In this document: in pieces, positions 31,428-45,800 of the stretch | How positions within the stretch are numbered: position 1 is the stretch's first letter | How the letters are laid out: each line of letters opens with the position of its first letter | Assembly: GCA_028554795.2 (NCBI GenBank) | Contig: CM068825.1 | Span: 97,271,451 to 97,335,450 of the forward strand | DNA from: Sinohyriopsis cumingii | Taxonomy: Eukaryota; Mollusca; Bivalvia; Unionida; Unionidae | DNA: 64,000 nt | Direction of reading: 5' to 3' | The notes under the pieces: generated by a model | The model's database searches: none | Told to the model about the DNA's origin: nothing | What the model saw: only the letters and a program-made list of their open reading frames with translations | Position numbers and translations under genes: made by a program

Positions 31428-31738
31428 GTGTGTGTGATTTCTAACATAGCTTTAAATATTTTTTAGTCTTATTGCTACCATATCTGCAGTGTGGCAGTTT
31501 AGAGTGATGTCTAGCACTGGGTCATCATGCCACGGATATGTTGCATCATGTCCCACCCATTTATTTTATCCCGACACAAGGCCGACCAGTCCTAATACTA
31601 ACCTCTTAACACTGAAAGCATAGCCAAGCAGCTGTTAGTACCATTTTCAAAAATCTTTGGTATGACTCGACCAGGGTTCGAACCCCATGATATCCCACAT
31701 GCGAAGAAGGTGCTTGAACTATTAGGCCATGAGTGAGG
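31428..31738 (-). mobile_element. SINE family B, copy 1 (minus strand)
   Basis: Read on the minus strand it has a tRNA-like head ('ggcctaatagttcaagcacc' and B box 'ggttcgaaccc') and a body with 'gtcataccaaaga', 'ggttagtattaggactggtc' and 'gtgctagacatcactctaaa'. The end carries 'gttagaaatcacacacac'. Two more copies lie at 46610 and 60577. It differs from family A in head and body. Confidence 0.85.
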
Positions 31739-34700
31739 TTTGATGACATAGTTGGTTGAGCATTCTCATCGATAGGAGAACAGTTTGACCATGGCTTGCA
31801 CTAATCACACCACCCAAAGATGAATTCCCAAGCACCGCTGACATTCCTGCAGGGATCAAACAAATAAACACTACAGTAGGGCAATGACATCAGGCATTAG
31901 TGTACAGTTGTTAGTACCCCAATGACCAAGGCCACGATTAACAAAATCGCGACTGCAAGGAGCAGACTCTTTGCATGTGAGAGGAATGCACTGGTATATA
32001 TAAAAAATTATTCAGACATGTATCTGATCCCACATTTGACATGGACGAGTCAGTGCCCAAACATGAAGCTCAAGTTTAAGACACATGATGATACTTCCTT
32101 CATTAGGTCGAAGGAACCCAAATGGTAATCCATATGTGGATGCAAAACGAAAAGGTTTGTGTCAACAAATAGTGGCACTGTTCAACAGCATGTGATACAT
32201 CAGTGATAAACAAAATCGAGGCCTGCATTGATGTGACAGAATAGCATGAAACAGAAATGATTAATTTTGCAGTGCATGTCAGTCAATGATGTTCGCCAAG
32301 AATTTCCATCGATAATGTGGATAATAGGCAATTTCTCAAAGTAAAACAGCATGACATACTGCTGCTGCTCCACAGCCAACCAGAATTACACCAAAACCAG
32401 CTGGTGCTTTCGCTATTCTGCAAGAAGCCAATTAAAGTACAACTTGGTATTTTGATCGCAAATATAGTGCAATGTAAATTTTCATCCGTGCTTCCGTTGT
32501 CGCAGGGGTGTCAGGAAAGTTATTTTAGGTGCTAAACACCCTGTTGCACTAACATGACACTGTACTGACAAAGAAGCAATTTGGCGCTGACAGTGTAAAT
32601 GCATCCATGACCACAGCATCATTGCATGAACAGGTTACGCTGACGAAGTTGTGATTGTGGATGTCCATGCTGACATAGTCACTCGTGGAAGAATGATTAC
32701 TGCAATTTATATTGTTGGGAAGTCAGTTTAAGCTTTCGTGACTCACAGTGACTATAGATTCCATCATGGGTACAGTGGGGATTGATTTACATGGTAAATC
32801 AGTGCCCGGCAAGGAGTCTGTGTGCCACGAAACGTGTTCATAGCATTTCAGAGCCAAAGACGGCTGAAGTATCAGATAGGAAATACGATGGCGTTTGATG
32901 AACTTAACATTTGTGAAAAATCACTGTGACTGAACAGACATCAAGAACCATCTTAAGAAAACCTCATAGATTTTCAGCAGAACTATGACATTGCTGGCCA
33001 GTATTGTCACGTACAGATATAACTCTGTGATACTGTCAAACAAAACACTGATGCTTGATGTGGTTGGTGGACGAATTGAAGGTTGTTTACACGCCTGTGG
33101 AAAACATGTAATCATGGGTCATAGCCACCTTTGCAAACATGCAATGATAACAAATCACTGTGATTAAACAAATGCACACATAGACAAATTAAACATTTTA
33201 TACACGAACTTGCAGGAACACTATCAGTGTCATCTTGGAAAATTGAGATCAGTCATGAAAACAACAGCGGGGTATCTGAGACTATTCTGGGCCACATGTG
33301 AGCAGGCCAAATAAGTTGCACTTCAATGTGGCATGGAAAACAAGCTGTGAAGTCGCAATAACAGTCTGCTGCTAGAGTTGCCACAATAGCAAAACACAGA
33401 ATATTTCCATTTTTTGGCGCTGATCGCCACTGTACCACCTGCAGTTACCAAAACCGGATGTGTGGGTGCCATGAAAGCAGTCGCAGTAAAAGCACTTAAA
33501 AAGGCAACCTGAGGCTGTATAGGAACCTGACAATGCACATGACATGGTTTTCACCCACTTCTGACAGCGTTTATGCCCGCAATCACTTGTTCCTTGGGTA
33601 AGTCATCAGATGTAAGGGATGCGCAGCCACGTACGAGTATATACATGGTCACACACAAAAACTTAGCAGCAGCACTAATTAATAAAACATGCAAGTGGAT
33701 ACTTATGGATCATTGGGAAAAAACCTCGCAGTATCATAGCAGCTACAGATCTATTATAGTTTGCCTGCAAAGATGAATAGGTCAAGTGAATGAATCTTGC
33801 TGCGGTTAGCCTGGAGGATGTTGTTGTGTTCAAAATTCAATTTGGCCAGCTGAAAACCAGCAGAACAGGTGGACTGATATCATTGTATGAATAATAGGCT
33901 TGACTGAAGGAAATTTTCCTGTCGTCAATCATTCTGATAAACACAGAGACTCGTTTGTCAAGAAAAGCTATCAACAACAAAATACAATTATACTCATGCG
34001 CGACCTCTTCAGTGACAGTGACATTGCTAAAAGAAGTATGTGGACAGCTGATTGTCACATGCTGTAACAACGATGGGCGACCTGAACAAGAATCAACGAT
34101 GTATTCCAACTTCGACATTTCAGGCCATTTCAAAACACTACATGGATGAAAAAGCTGCTGATCTAAGCGCAGACATAAACCAGCCATTGCCCAAACAGAA
34201 AGTGAAGAACATATCAAAGCCATACCATCAGTGAAACATTCAAGGATTTCATTGATGGAGATGCACACAGGAACACAACTATTTAATGGTATCAATGAAA
34301 CACTGCGCATGCTAGTCGATGAACGAACAATCAAATCGTGCACGAAACAGAACAATATGATCACGTATATAGCTGAGCATGATGGTATTTAACGATTTTC
34401 ATTTCTTGGCACAGAATTCAGTAAAACTATTGTTATGTAGATCAGCCACTGACCAATTCTCTGAGGGTTGATAATACTGAACAAGGATGCAGATGCAATA
34501 TTTGGCCCCATGAATTTACAGTTTATCATCCTCACATCACCAATACATATATTTAAGTTTTCTTCAAGAACTAACATCTATACGTCACCAGAATTTAATA
34601 GAATTCATTGTTCCATCATTTAACACTACGTTTTTGCTTTTCTTGCTTATATGTTTCAATTACCCTTTCACCAGCCAGAATGCTTGGTGAGATTCATCTT

Positions 34701-34904
34701 GTGGGGTCAGTCTGTACTTCTACCTCTCTCTTACTGCTTTATATTCCCAAAACACATCAATACTTGACTTCCATGCAGCACATGTAGAAACACTAGCTTT
34801 TCTTTACACTTGCAACATCATTACAACTCAGCCAGTACATGTATATCCTGTGTCTACTCTTGGCAACCTGCTGTGTTAAAACTGTCAATTTCATAGGTTT
34901 ATGT

Positions 34905-35050
34905 GACAGGCAGGTAGATAAGTAGGTAGGTTGGTAGACAGAGAGGCAGACAGACAGACAGATAGTTCAGTAGGTAGGTAGATAGGAAGACAGATGTGTA
35001 CTGATAGATAATTAGCCATTGATGGATGAACATAGGTAGGCAGGTCGCTA
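34905..35050. repeat. GATA/GACA/GGTA microsatellite
   Basis: Imperfect tetranucleotides (aggtagataagtaggtaggt, acagacagacagacagatag) fill the segment. 34601-34904 before it and 35051-36806 after it contain no feature I can identify. Confidence 0.85.
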
Positions 35051-36806
35051 AAGAATAATTGACATATTTTCAAACACTGAAGAAAATCATCATCAATGAT
35101 TTATTGCTCTATATATTTACACCTGAAAATAGATTTTAAAAAATACATATATCCTTATGTTTGATATACTACCGAACCAAATAACTTGACCTCTGACTGA
35201 CCACTCCATTGCAAGGGATATTTTATATCCTCCATTATATTGACCACTCGATTAAAATGTAAAAAAAGTGTTGTACTGTGATCCTCACTTGGCCTTTGAC
35301 CTCAAATTCCTTTTTTTCTCTAGAGATCTTTCTTTCCTGAAAACACAGCCGGCAAAATTTGAAGAATAACTAGCTAGAGCAAGCATAAGTTTTAAAAAAA
35401 TCTGCTGGGTAGACTATATTGACATTCTTTGTTAAAAGAAAAAAAATCAAAAGATAGTCTAGATTATGTCAGCTGCTGACTGCCTTTGGTAGTTACATAT
35501 GGTGTCTTTGAGCAGGGTGAAATTCCAGTACCTGGACAAAGTAACAACCACACTTGTACATATTTTTGTATCTCAACAATTTTGAAACAAACTGATGCCT
35601 CATTTGAGGGGTGAGACTCATAGAAGTCAAAACAGACAGATATTTCTTCTGAGGGGTGGACTCTCATGTGAGCCATACTATGAATGTACAATTTTAGTGT
35701 TGAAGGAGATTACCTCCTTTAAGGATGACCACTGCTCTCATCGGAGTGGCTTTTCATGGGGAGTTTGTCAAGCCAAGATGATGTCAGCTATGCTTCACCC
35801 CATCACCATTCTAAACCACAATGCATTGTATACATAGCCACTGTCTTTTCTTCTGGAATGAATCTGTCAACACTTAAGTTTAAAATTCTAAATTTCCATA
35901 CATTTATTTGAAGAATATAAAATCCTACATTCTCTAATTGGCACGCACGAAAGTCAGGCGAGGGTTCAATGGCTGTCATTTGTAGTGTTCCTAACTTGAA
36001 GGGAGAATACTATTAGTACTGTGAATTTTCATGATTTTCAAAACTAACTTACTTTTACTAACAGACAAAACTGCAATGATATAGATCTACACAAAACATT
36101 ACATTAAAAAATATATTAAAAAATGCATGGCTAAACTTGTATACACTATTTCCTTTTTCTTGCAAAAATGCAACATCCTCAAGAAGGAGCTGTAAAATCA
36201 TACTGCATCCATTTTAATATTTTGCACATTTTGCTGCATACTTCCGTATGAAATTTCTTCTGTGGCTGATGACTGGAAAACAAGAAAAGCCAGTCTATGA
36301 AATTGTGTTGCTGATGATTTGGAAACCAGTCGATGGGCACTGTGTATTTCAGAGATAAAAGTGATAAGGCTCAGAACTATCATTCACTCTTTGTTGAAAT
36401 AAAATCATATTACATTTCTGGATTTTAACCTTAATGGCAGAGTTTTTAAATGGATTGTTAGAAAGTGTAGGTACACAAGATGTGGGACTGGTCAAGTTGG
36501 TGGATCTCTGTTCTCAGTTTCCGAAAAGGTGTGAAAAACCTAATACCTAGTAACTGATCCTGTAATGCATGGAGTCATAGGCCAATTAACTCCTTTCTAT
36601 AGCCACATGCAGTTAAAATTGATAGGTATTTTAATCACAATTTGAGTGTCACCTGTTGATCGCTGCAGATAGTATTTAAGACCAGAGAACCAATTACAGT
36701 AAAAGTCAAACTGGCCATGTAGGCATTCATAACCAACAATTTTAGTAATGTGTCATTTTTTTAGAATTCAATTAGTCATGCCTTTATATGGCATTTATTC
36801 ACATTA

Positions 36807-37098
36807 CAGATAAAACCTGTTACAATGCAATGCTCAGTGTCCAAAGAATAACATCATGATATAAGCAGGATCGTGTTAACAATTTTTTATATAAACTTCG
36901 CCATAGAAAATTTCAATATCTGTTTTAACTAACCTCTTGATCCTATAATCTGCTAGGGATATGAATAATTGGCTTTTCTGAGAGCAAGTATTTAGGATGT
37001 TAAAAAGAGAGATCACCTTAAATTAAAAATTGGAAGCCATGCTGCCATCGCGTTATAAGTAGAATCGCATTATAACGAATCGTAACGGGTTTGACCTG
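36807..37098. mobile_element. TA-flanked pogo/Tigger-type MITE
   Basis: The left end is TA|CAGATAAAACCTGTTACAAT. The right end is the inverse ATCGTAACGGGTTTGACCTG|TA. Ends of the type CAG...CTG with TA target duplication are the signature of pogo/Tigger elements of the Tc1/mariner superfamily. Inside, 'gttataagtagaatcgcatt' and 'ttataacgaatcg' are typical sub-terminal phrases. At 292 bp there is no transposase. Confidence 0.75.
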
Positions 37099-37703
37099 TA
37101 TTTAAATCCTCATAATGCCACATTCCTTTTTGAAGGTCATTATTTACACACCCCAGGAAGTATTATGTGGCCATTTTTAATGAGGTCAACCAAAGGTTTG
37201 ATCCAGTACAAACCAAATTGGATGTCACAATGAATGCAGTGTGTGGAAAACAAATTCATACTACTCTGTTGGTTGATATGATGATTCCAACATCCTCTTT
37301 TCTTGATCTAGTTTAGTACCTGGCTTCCAAAATAAAGTCCATAGTGATCAATAATTCTTGTCTGGGAGTTTATTTTAAATAGCAATTAAGGTACAGAGCA
37401 TGATGGCATGTAACACTCAGGATGGTTAAACTATTTTAGTATTAAATTTTAGAACAACAAATAATATTTGAATAAATGCACACACATGATCAAATTGACA
37501 CACACTATAGATACCAATGCAGGCAATGCAGGAACTCCTAACATAACAGTGTATAAACTTTTGATCCATTGCAATATTATTGTAAAGTTTCAGATGAATG
37601 CACCACTAATGTAAGAAATATGAGCCTTTCATTTTAATGGAAACTTTAACTGTTTACTATCATGCTTAAACATGTGTAGCATGTAAGACAGTAATTCCTA
37701 GTA

Positions 37704-39314
37704 CCATATTTGACAGTCAATAAGCTGATGCAGAAAATAAGTCGAATCAGCAAATTTAGCAAATTTTCTATCTTCATCCTTATATAAGTTGATGCAGAGT
37801 ATAAGACGAGGCCAGATCAACACCTCAGATTGTTTTTCACTTTGTTGTATTCCATCACATTTTTCTTTTTGCACCTCATGATCAAAATCAAACATGGTCC
37901 AATATATGAGAGAGAGCAAGAGAGAGAGTTCGAGTTCAGCTCTTTGTGGATTTTTTGATCTTTTTTTAAACTTATTGCCCCTGTGTTGCTGAAGCTTTTG
38001 TCAAAGAGAGAAAACATTAAGAAATGAAACAGCAAATGTAAACTATGAAAATACATACCATACTCTTTCAGGGTTTAAATATTCACAATAGTTATATCCA
38101 TATAGTCTTCATTAGGTTAAATCCCAAGAATGACCACTTAGGTGGCAACTGTTTTTGATCTTTACTCATGCTAGATGTACTCTGAATTGCTGTCAGTTCC
38201 ATCAACAAGTTAAAAAATGTCACTGGCTGAGAAATTTACCACCAGGCATTTTCTTTAACTATACGGTACAGTATTCATAATACCCATGAGTAGCCTCATT
38301 TCCCTATTGGTATCCTCGCTAATCTGATCTGGTCTGCAGAATCTTGACCTCAAACAGGTGTTATCTTGGAATGACTGAATACAGACATAGCAAATTTAAT
38401 TAACATGTAAATACTACTACAAAGCCATGAGATTCTTGCAATAATGGAAGTGGAAACAAAAATGAGAAGGAATCGCTTAACTAGTGGTATTAATTGATAA
38501 TGGAATATGGTATCGCACTTGTACACAAGTAAAATCAGTCATCAGGTAAGTGAACAATACATATTTACAATCATGAAGATATCTTTCTGTCTGTCTCTCT
38601 CTCTCTCTCAATGGAGAATAAGGATTATTTGATCATCAGGTGCAAGAAGAAAATTGTGATGGAATATTGTCGTGGTTGTTCATCTTCTAACTTGTAAATT
38701 CTAATTTACATATATGCAATTAAATTAAAACAATGTATATTACAAACAACATACATTTACTGGTGCATGCTGCTTTAGCGCAATTACACCTGATCTAGGG
38801 GCCCCAAGTGGCCGAGTGGTCTAAAGTGCTCTCCGTTACGGATCACTGCCACCTCACCGTTGTCTGCGTTGGTTCGGTCTCAGATTCGGCCAATGTGGGT
38901 GTGTGAGAAAGCCTGCCAGTAGCTTCTCGAGGGTTGGTGGTTCTTTCCGGGGATTTCCGAGGTTCTTCCTCCACCATTAATACTGGCTGCCATGTATAGG
39001 TTATCATGTGCTGAAAAATGGCATTAAAACCTACAACAACAACACCTGATCAATGTTAATTTTTAATACTGATGATCATGTAATTGTTTAAAATACTCAC
39101 TATGGGATCCTATATTTGTTCATACACAATCTCTTCCCCAAAATTAAATATTTTTTGCACATTATTTTTCGTACTCTTGGAGAATTATTTTCCATACGAA
39201 AATATGATAAAGCTATTTTGGATGACATAATCCATATATAATTCGATTCGGAGTATAAGACAAAGTTAAGATTTTCCGGTAAAAAAGTATTGTCTTATAG
39301 GCTGGCAAATATGG
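37704..39314. mobile_element. TA-flanked DNA transposon remnant containing a SINE
   Basis: The inverted ends are CCATATTTGACAGTCAATAAG at the left and CTTATAGGCTGGCAAATATGG at the right, with TA outside both (37702-37703, 39315-39316). 'gtataagac' phrases recur just inside both ends. The interior holds a SINE of family A (38796-39041) and a (CT)n run near 38595. No transposase frame is visible. The two short minus ORFs at 37698-38056 overlap the left end and look like chance. Confidence 0.6.
38796..39041 (+). mobile_element. SINE family A, full copy 3
   Basis: The head 'ggggccccaagtggccgagt' and full body and tail are as in copy 1, flanked by the direct repeat acacctgatc (38786-38795 and 39042-39051). 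It inserted into the DNA transposon remnant 37704-39314. Confidence 0.9.
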
Positions 39315-39800
39315 TATATCATGACATAAACTTTAGATTATTATATTATTAAAGAGTTTCACTTCAATGCACCACTGATATAAAAGATATTTGACTTTCA
39401 AAAACATTTCCACAAAACTTAAATGGTGTTCGGGGCAAAGCAGACAAAGTCAATACTGTATATCACCATGCTTATACTGACAAGGCAAAAATAGCTATTA
39501 TCATATAAAAATAATTCAATTCATAATCAGTATTAGGAATACTGCAGATCACGTACATTAAGTATTTGAATCTGCCACCTGAATGATAAGATGAAATTTC
39601 AGAAGACTATTAACTTTTTATAGGAGATTGTGATCGGTTTTAGTAGTTGCTGCCTCAAAGTCCAGCAGGTCTCTTAAGTTTCTTTTGAGAACTTTTAAAA
39701 ATCAACCATGGTATCATGTTCATCATCATATAAAAACACCAAGTCACTCAGAATCCAAGCAGTTCAAGTTCATGAGATATCCAACTGATGGATGGTCCAT

Positions 39801-42800
39801 TTAATACCCATACTTTGCATTAAGGTGTGTCTTTCCATCTCCAGATTGGTCTAAAAGAGAAACAGAAAAATGTGTTGTTAAAAGCTGCGAAAATCAGAAC
39901 TGTCGGAATTAGCATTTTGTTCATCTCTATCATGCTTTAAATATTATGAAATCATACGTTTTATGTTCAGTTCATCATAAACCTCTGAATCTATAAATAT
40001 TTTCAAAACCTGATACTATTAATTTCAAGAAACAAAGATTGCAGACACCAAGGATAAAAATATCAAATGGCTTCTGTGTGGAAATAACAAAAAAGTTGGC
40101 TTGATATCACTTACCTAGCTTACAGTTAACTGTAACAATTTACAATTTCAACTATGCAGGTTTAGGTAGTATTGTAAGAACAATACCCAATTTAACGTAT
40201 ATACTCACTTATAAGACTAGTCCAACTGCAAAGTGTCAGGACCCAAATCTGCTGTTGCATAATGTGCCGGCAGATCTGGCTCTATGCAGTTGGAAGGAGT
40301 AATCAGCAAAACAATCAACACAGACCATCTTCGTTCTTTGCAGTTTGACTTGACTTATAAGCAAGTATATATGATATACCCCAACAATATGTACATCTGA
40401 TGGGCACAAACACTAGGTTATTTCTACTGACCTTGTGTATCACCAATCTAATTACAGGATTTGCACCAATGCAACTAAAAAGTATCAATTGTAAAGTACT
40501 GTTTTTAACAATGACTCTCCCTAACACAAAATACAATTTATCTGCTAGGTTAACTTTTAAAATCATTTGATGGGACAGATGCTCTACTGGGTGAAAAGAG
40601 CTTTTAGAAATTCAAGATAAAATCATTTCTTCCTTTTGACTGCTGAGTGTTGATCCAATGTCAGCTTGGCACCATTTTCATATAGGACAAAGTGGACATC
40701 CCTAGAAATGTTTTGTTGAAAACCCAATTTCATAATAATCATCCATTTAGGGGGAGTAGTGACAACATGATTTATTTTTTCGAAACAGTCATCATGGCAT
40801 CCATATTGGATGTATAACTAGCACCATTTTTATCAAGGACAAACAAGTTATCACAAGAAGTCCACTGCTGAAAATCCTAAGCTGATATTCATTTGGAGAG
40901 AAGCAGAGATACTAATATTTTCAATATAAGACCTTCCATTCATCTGAAGCAATAACAAAAATTTTATGATGACTATTGTGGCAGTGATACCAGATGTCAG
41001 ATCAGCACCATTTTCATTTAAGACCAACTGGGCATCATAGTAAGTCTTCTGGTGAAAACCCCACGCCAATGACTTTTGCTTCAAGTAGAGTTGTGACAAG
41101 ATTTTAAAGATGGCTGCAGAGTTGGTGTAAAATCTGATTGAAATAGGGTCATACAATACTAGCAAGTTCAGCCAATCAGATAGAACATCATTTTATAAGT
41201 ATGTCTAGATCTTCCTCATAAACTCCTCATGATAATATACAAATGAACTAAGGGGATTAATGGGAGTGGAAACTCCACCGATCTACAATACCATCTATTC
41301 CCTACTAATATGCAACCGAATTTAACAGTGGTTCATTCAGCCCTGAGTTCAAAAGGAACCTGAAGGGCTAACATTCCTTTGAGGTATAAATTCCAGCTGT
41401 ACTTACCTATGTATGAGGTTGTCAGCTATAACCATGCGTAGATTAAAAAGACCTTTATCTTTTACCCTTCATCTAAATTAAAGTTACACTTGAGGAAAAC
41501 CCAAACTGATATTGATAAAGATGTCTTATTTCTACTCACACATGAAATGTGATCTCAGATTAAGAAGTCTAAAACTGAGATATTGTCAATGTATAAATGT
41601 CTTGTTTCAAACCATATGTCAAATGTGATCTCACATTAAAAAGTATAAAACTGGAGAACTACAATTAATTCTTTGAACATATATAGCATCAGTACTTTTG
41701 TGTTTCAAGTGTTTTGTCATTATATCACAAATACACAAAAGTAATGAGTGGTTTACAATGAGTAAGGTTTCTAAAATTTCAACAAGAGATCCAAGTGAGC
41801 CTAACACTGCCATCCCAGACTATGTAACTTAATAGCTGACCATTTCTCTAAGCATGCCTATGCAGTATGGTAGGAATGCAACCCTATATCAACTATCTTC
41901 CAGCTGTTATATCAAGCTGATTATACCCATCTGACTGCCTTGAACTCTATTCAAAGATAAAAGCATAATTAATATGCGTCTACCTCACTCACATTAAACT
42001 TATCCAAGATGTTGAAGATATAAACTTATTTACCAGGTTTAATCAAAACATACAGTCTAAAGAGATGTAACAAAATTTGCCAATCAAATGCAAATTACTT
42101 CATCAATATGTGCTGATCATGTTTATTACATAACATGTTAAAACCATAAGATATAAGAACCTGCTTAAGACCAAGCTTGAGAAACACAGTCTCCAGAGTG
42201 GCAACAAACTTGGCCACTCTGATACAAAATTACTTCATAATTATTCAAAGTACTTGCTTAGTCTGATTTTATAACAAGCTTCCCAATTCGTTCTAAGTAA
42301 ACCATTTCGCTAAGCAGGTTTATGTAGTACTGAAAGAGTGCAACCTACATAAATCTCCCAAACTTTATACCATGTTGATATTACCTATTTTATATGTCTT
42401 ATACAAATTTTTCTAAAGAAATGGGATAACAATACGCAGTCTCCTGCTCATAATCAAAGTCATCTAGGAGCTTGATAATATAAACCAATTAACAAGTTTT
42501 ATACAGGCTGGATGAGAACCATAGTCTCTAGATCTAGACTGTTGCCAACCTCATTTATTATTGATACTGTTAAGACATTGATAACATAAGCTTACTTACT
42601 AAGATGAAGCACAGTTTGGCTGAATTTGGTCTCTAGAGCTGTAACAAGCTTAGTTTATCCTACACAAGGTTACCTCACTTATCTGCTTATATCCTGCTTA
42701 TAATCAAACTCATCCAAAATATCATTATACAAGATGTTTGATCAAAGCTTGATCATATATACAGATACAATAATGTTGACAAGCCAAGCCAATCAGAAGC

Positions 42801-45800
42801 AAGATTATGTCATTAATGTGTGGATTTCACTCATAATTGTACAAAACCAAGATCTAATGATATAAGTCTATTTACCATATTTGATCATAATCCTATGAAA
42901 ATGAAGTCTCACAGTGGTAAAAGCAACACAGCCAAACAAATGCAAGACTCCCCCACCCCATAAATATGCAGAAGTCTTGCTCATAATAAAACTCACTTAA
43001 AATATTTAGTGTCACCTAATTAATATATGCACAGATTTGATTTCATATTCTAAATCTTGAGAAATCTTGATGTTATATACATGTATTCCAAGTTATATCA
43101 AAATCAGAACAAACACATAACCTCCAGGGTTGACTGGCTAATGGTGAATAATTGAAGTAGAGTCGTACCATGAGCTCTTTTGGTCTCTTGTCCAGTCAAG
43201 CTAAAAACTCAGTTCTTAAAGACTCGCCAAATACTTGTGCATGTATCATGATATATACCTATCCTTCTTGGATTTGTGACATACAGGCAACTCTGAATGT
43301 AGTGATGGATAAGCACATCAACAGGTTGATAGACATATCACTGATGCCATATAACCCTCTCCATATACATGGTGGGCAATATGATTTCTTTTTTTGCAGA
43401 ATGAAATCTGCATATTAATGGAGTAATCTTGTGTCAGACTGGCAAAGCTTGCTACAACTCTAAAGATCAAATTTCATTCAGAAATTTGCTAATGATTTGA
43501 TTGATCTCATCATTATATACTTTAGGAACATAATACATGAGATCAAAATATATACAAGAGGCCCAAGATGGGTTGATACAACTCACCCAGCATACATAAC
43601 TTAATATTTGACCATTCAACTAAGCAGGCATATTTACTGCTGTAAGATCACGATCTGTATAACACATATCCCAGACTTAATATCATGTCAATTTTACCTA
43701 TTTTTACTATGATCTGATAAATTATTTCTATAAATTGTTCTACTGGAATTCTCACCTTGTATCCTAAAATGTATCTGTTACAGCTGATTTTAATTTCTGC
43801 AAGGGGAAGAACTCTGTAACCTTAAACTTGTGGTTTTCATTGTCAATACCATGGGCTACTTCCCAAGCTTTAATTTTGTTAGAGGACTGGTATTTCAAAA
43901 ACAATAAACTGATTACATTACATACAAATTGAGAACTATTAAATCTGCACCAAACTGCATTAATATACACAGCTTTTGCTGAGAAAAAGTTATTGGACAT
44001 CTTGATGATGAGAGTTCATTTACCATGTTTAATCAAAATTGGTTATAAAATGATTGCTAGAGTGATCAAGTTCAGCTTAACATATGCAAAATCACCTCAT
44101 TAGTATAATTAGCTCTTGATTAATATCAAATTCATGCAAGATCTTTATTATCTGTGCCTATAATCCAAGTTTAATCAAAATCTGATGTGGCCTCCTAGAT
44201 AGTAACAAGCTCAGCCCATCTGATGAAAGATCACGTCAGTAATATCTATCTATCTCATGATATAAGCCTATAGACCAATTCGGAACAAAATCAGATCAGG
44301 ATTGGTGGCACTCTACAGTTTTGTATTTTCCATAGGGTTAGGCTTTTCAAGAAAAAGAATTTTCCAGCTTTCCTCACTGGTTATACTGGCTATTGAAAAA
44401 AGACCTTGTATATCTTAGGTATAATTAAAAGAACCTTTAATTTCCTTTATTTTGTTGTATGATTGACGGGTGTACTATGGGTTATAGAGTATACAGCTTG
44501 GCCTTACTTCAAATGTGCACCTTTCAAAAAAGTGCTAGCTCTACTTGGTCATTTTCACTTCCTGAACTTAAGCGGTAAATTGTATAAAAAAAGAGCCAAT
44601 AACTTTTTTTACATTTTATATATTTGGTAATTCATTCATTGCACTTTCAGAAGCTGGTATTGTCTAGTCTGGCAAAATTCATTTTCCCTATTTTAATAGC
44701 TGCTATGTATAGTGTACTTTAGACTAATTCAGGCTGATTTTTTAACACAAGGGAGCAGTCATTTTAGTTAGCAGTGTGCTTAAATCATGTAAAATTTCCA
44801 AAAGTATAATATCCAAAGAAATATCATCCACGTTACATTACTGTAGCACATAGGTATGCCAATATTCTCTGCATTGTGCATATTTTAAATGCGAACTACT
44901 TCACCTTACATATGTCACTCTCTCTAAAGTACATATTAATTGGTGAGCGCCCCCATTATGGTTTCCAGAATGGTAACAAGTTCATCCAATCAGACACATG
45001 AAAACCTTCTTAATACATTTGTGGTTCGTATTAAACTCATCTGAGATCTTGATGACATAAGCAAACATTCCAAGACTGAAATATTGCCTCCAGCATGGAA
45101 GCAAGGTCAGCGAATCAGATATAAGCTCACCTAATTAATATGTCTACATCTCACTCATTATCAAACTCCTCTAGGATATTGAAGATATAAGCAAATATTT
45201 CAAGTTTAATCAGCCCTATCAGAAATATTGCATCTAGAGTGGTAACATAAATAACCAATCATATCAGATCACTCCATCAATATGCATACATCCCACTCAT
45301 AATCAAACTCAACACAGACCTTGAGGAATTAACCAATATTACAAGTTTTATCAAATTAAGACAGTACATGGCCTCCAGAGTGATATCAAGCAAGTGTTGA
45401 TGTATGGATGATGTATGAAGGGCCATACCATAAGTTCACTGGCTTTAAAGTCTGGTGAACTAAAAATTCTACCTGTACTTATAATTTTAAAAATAATGTA
45501 ATCCACAGGTTTATTAAATACCCAATGAAATTATTATTTAAACAAGAAATACTCTTTCTGTTGAACCAGCCCATAATTTAACTATGTAAAAAAACTTTAA
45601 CACTGAAGTTAATCTTCTGTGTGAATAATGAACATGCTCTTGGATGCCAAAGTTATCACTATGTTGAATTTCCACCAAGATGGGCTTGACAATAAATAAA
45701 AGTTGGATGAATAGAAATGACTTACTCTGTGGAGGAACCCAGGTAGCATAGTCAGGGTCAGTGCTGTCATAATTACCCTGTGTACCCTTCTCTTGTTTCT

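Larger units (their letters stand above)
29218..34600 (+). other. Unassigned region with scattered coding-like plus-strand stretches
   Basis: Several plus frames look protein-like but are short and interrupted. About 29500 reads LAKLEFLIKACANKGTCVYI, 30380 reads LTPTQRLTLQKRIRITVSSD, 30550 reads LKDKFEMFLMWLLQKHAYVI, 32985 reads TLLASIVTYRYNSVILSN, 33430 reads LALIATVPPAVTKTG followed by an Ala/Lys helix, and 33955-34149 is 64 codons. Composition is less AT-rich than the surrounding intergenic DNA. I recognise no family. A decayed mobile element or integrated virus-like sequence is possible but unproven. A SINE of family B interrupts it at 31428-31738. Confidence 0.3.

Noticed and set aside
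33837..34364. 175-codon minus ORF as a gene
   Set aside because: It is long but shows no family feature, and plus-strand frames over the same DNA look at least as protein-like. Left as unassigned.
34905..35050. CRISPR-like or regulatory array
   Set aside because: It is plain tetranucleotide microsatellite, and the genome is eukaryotic.
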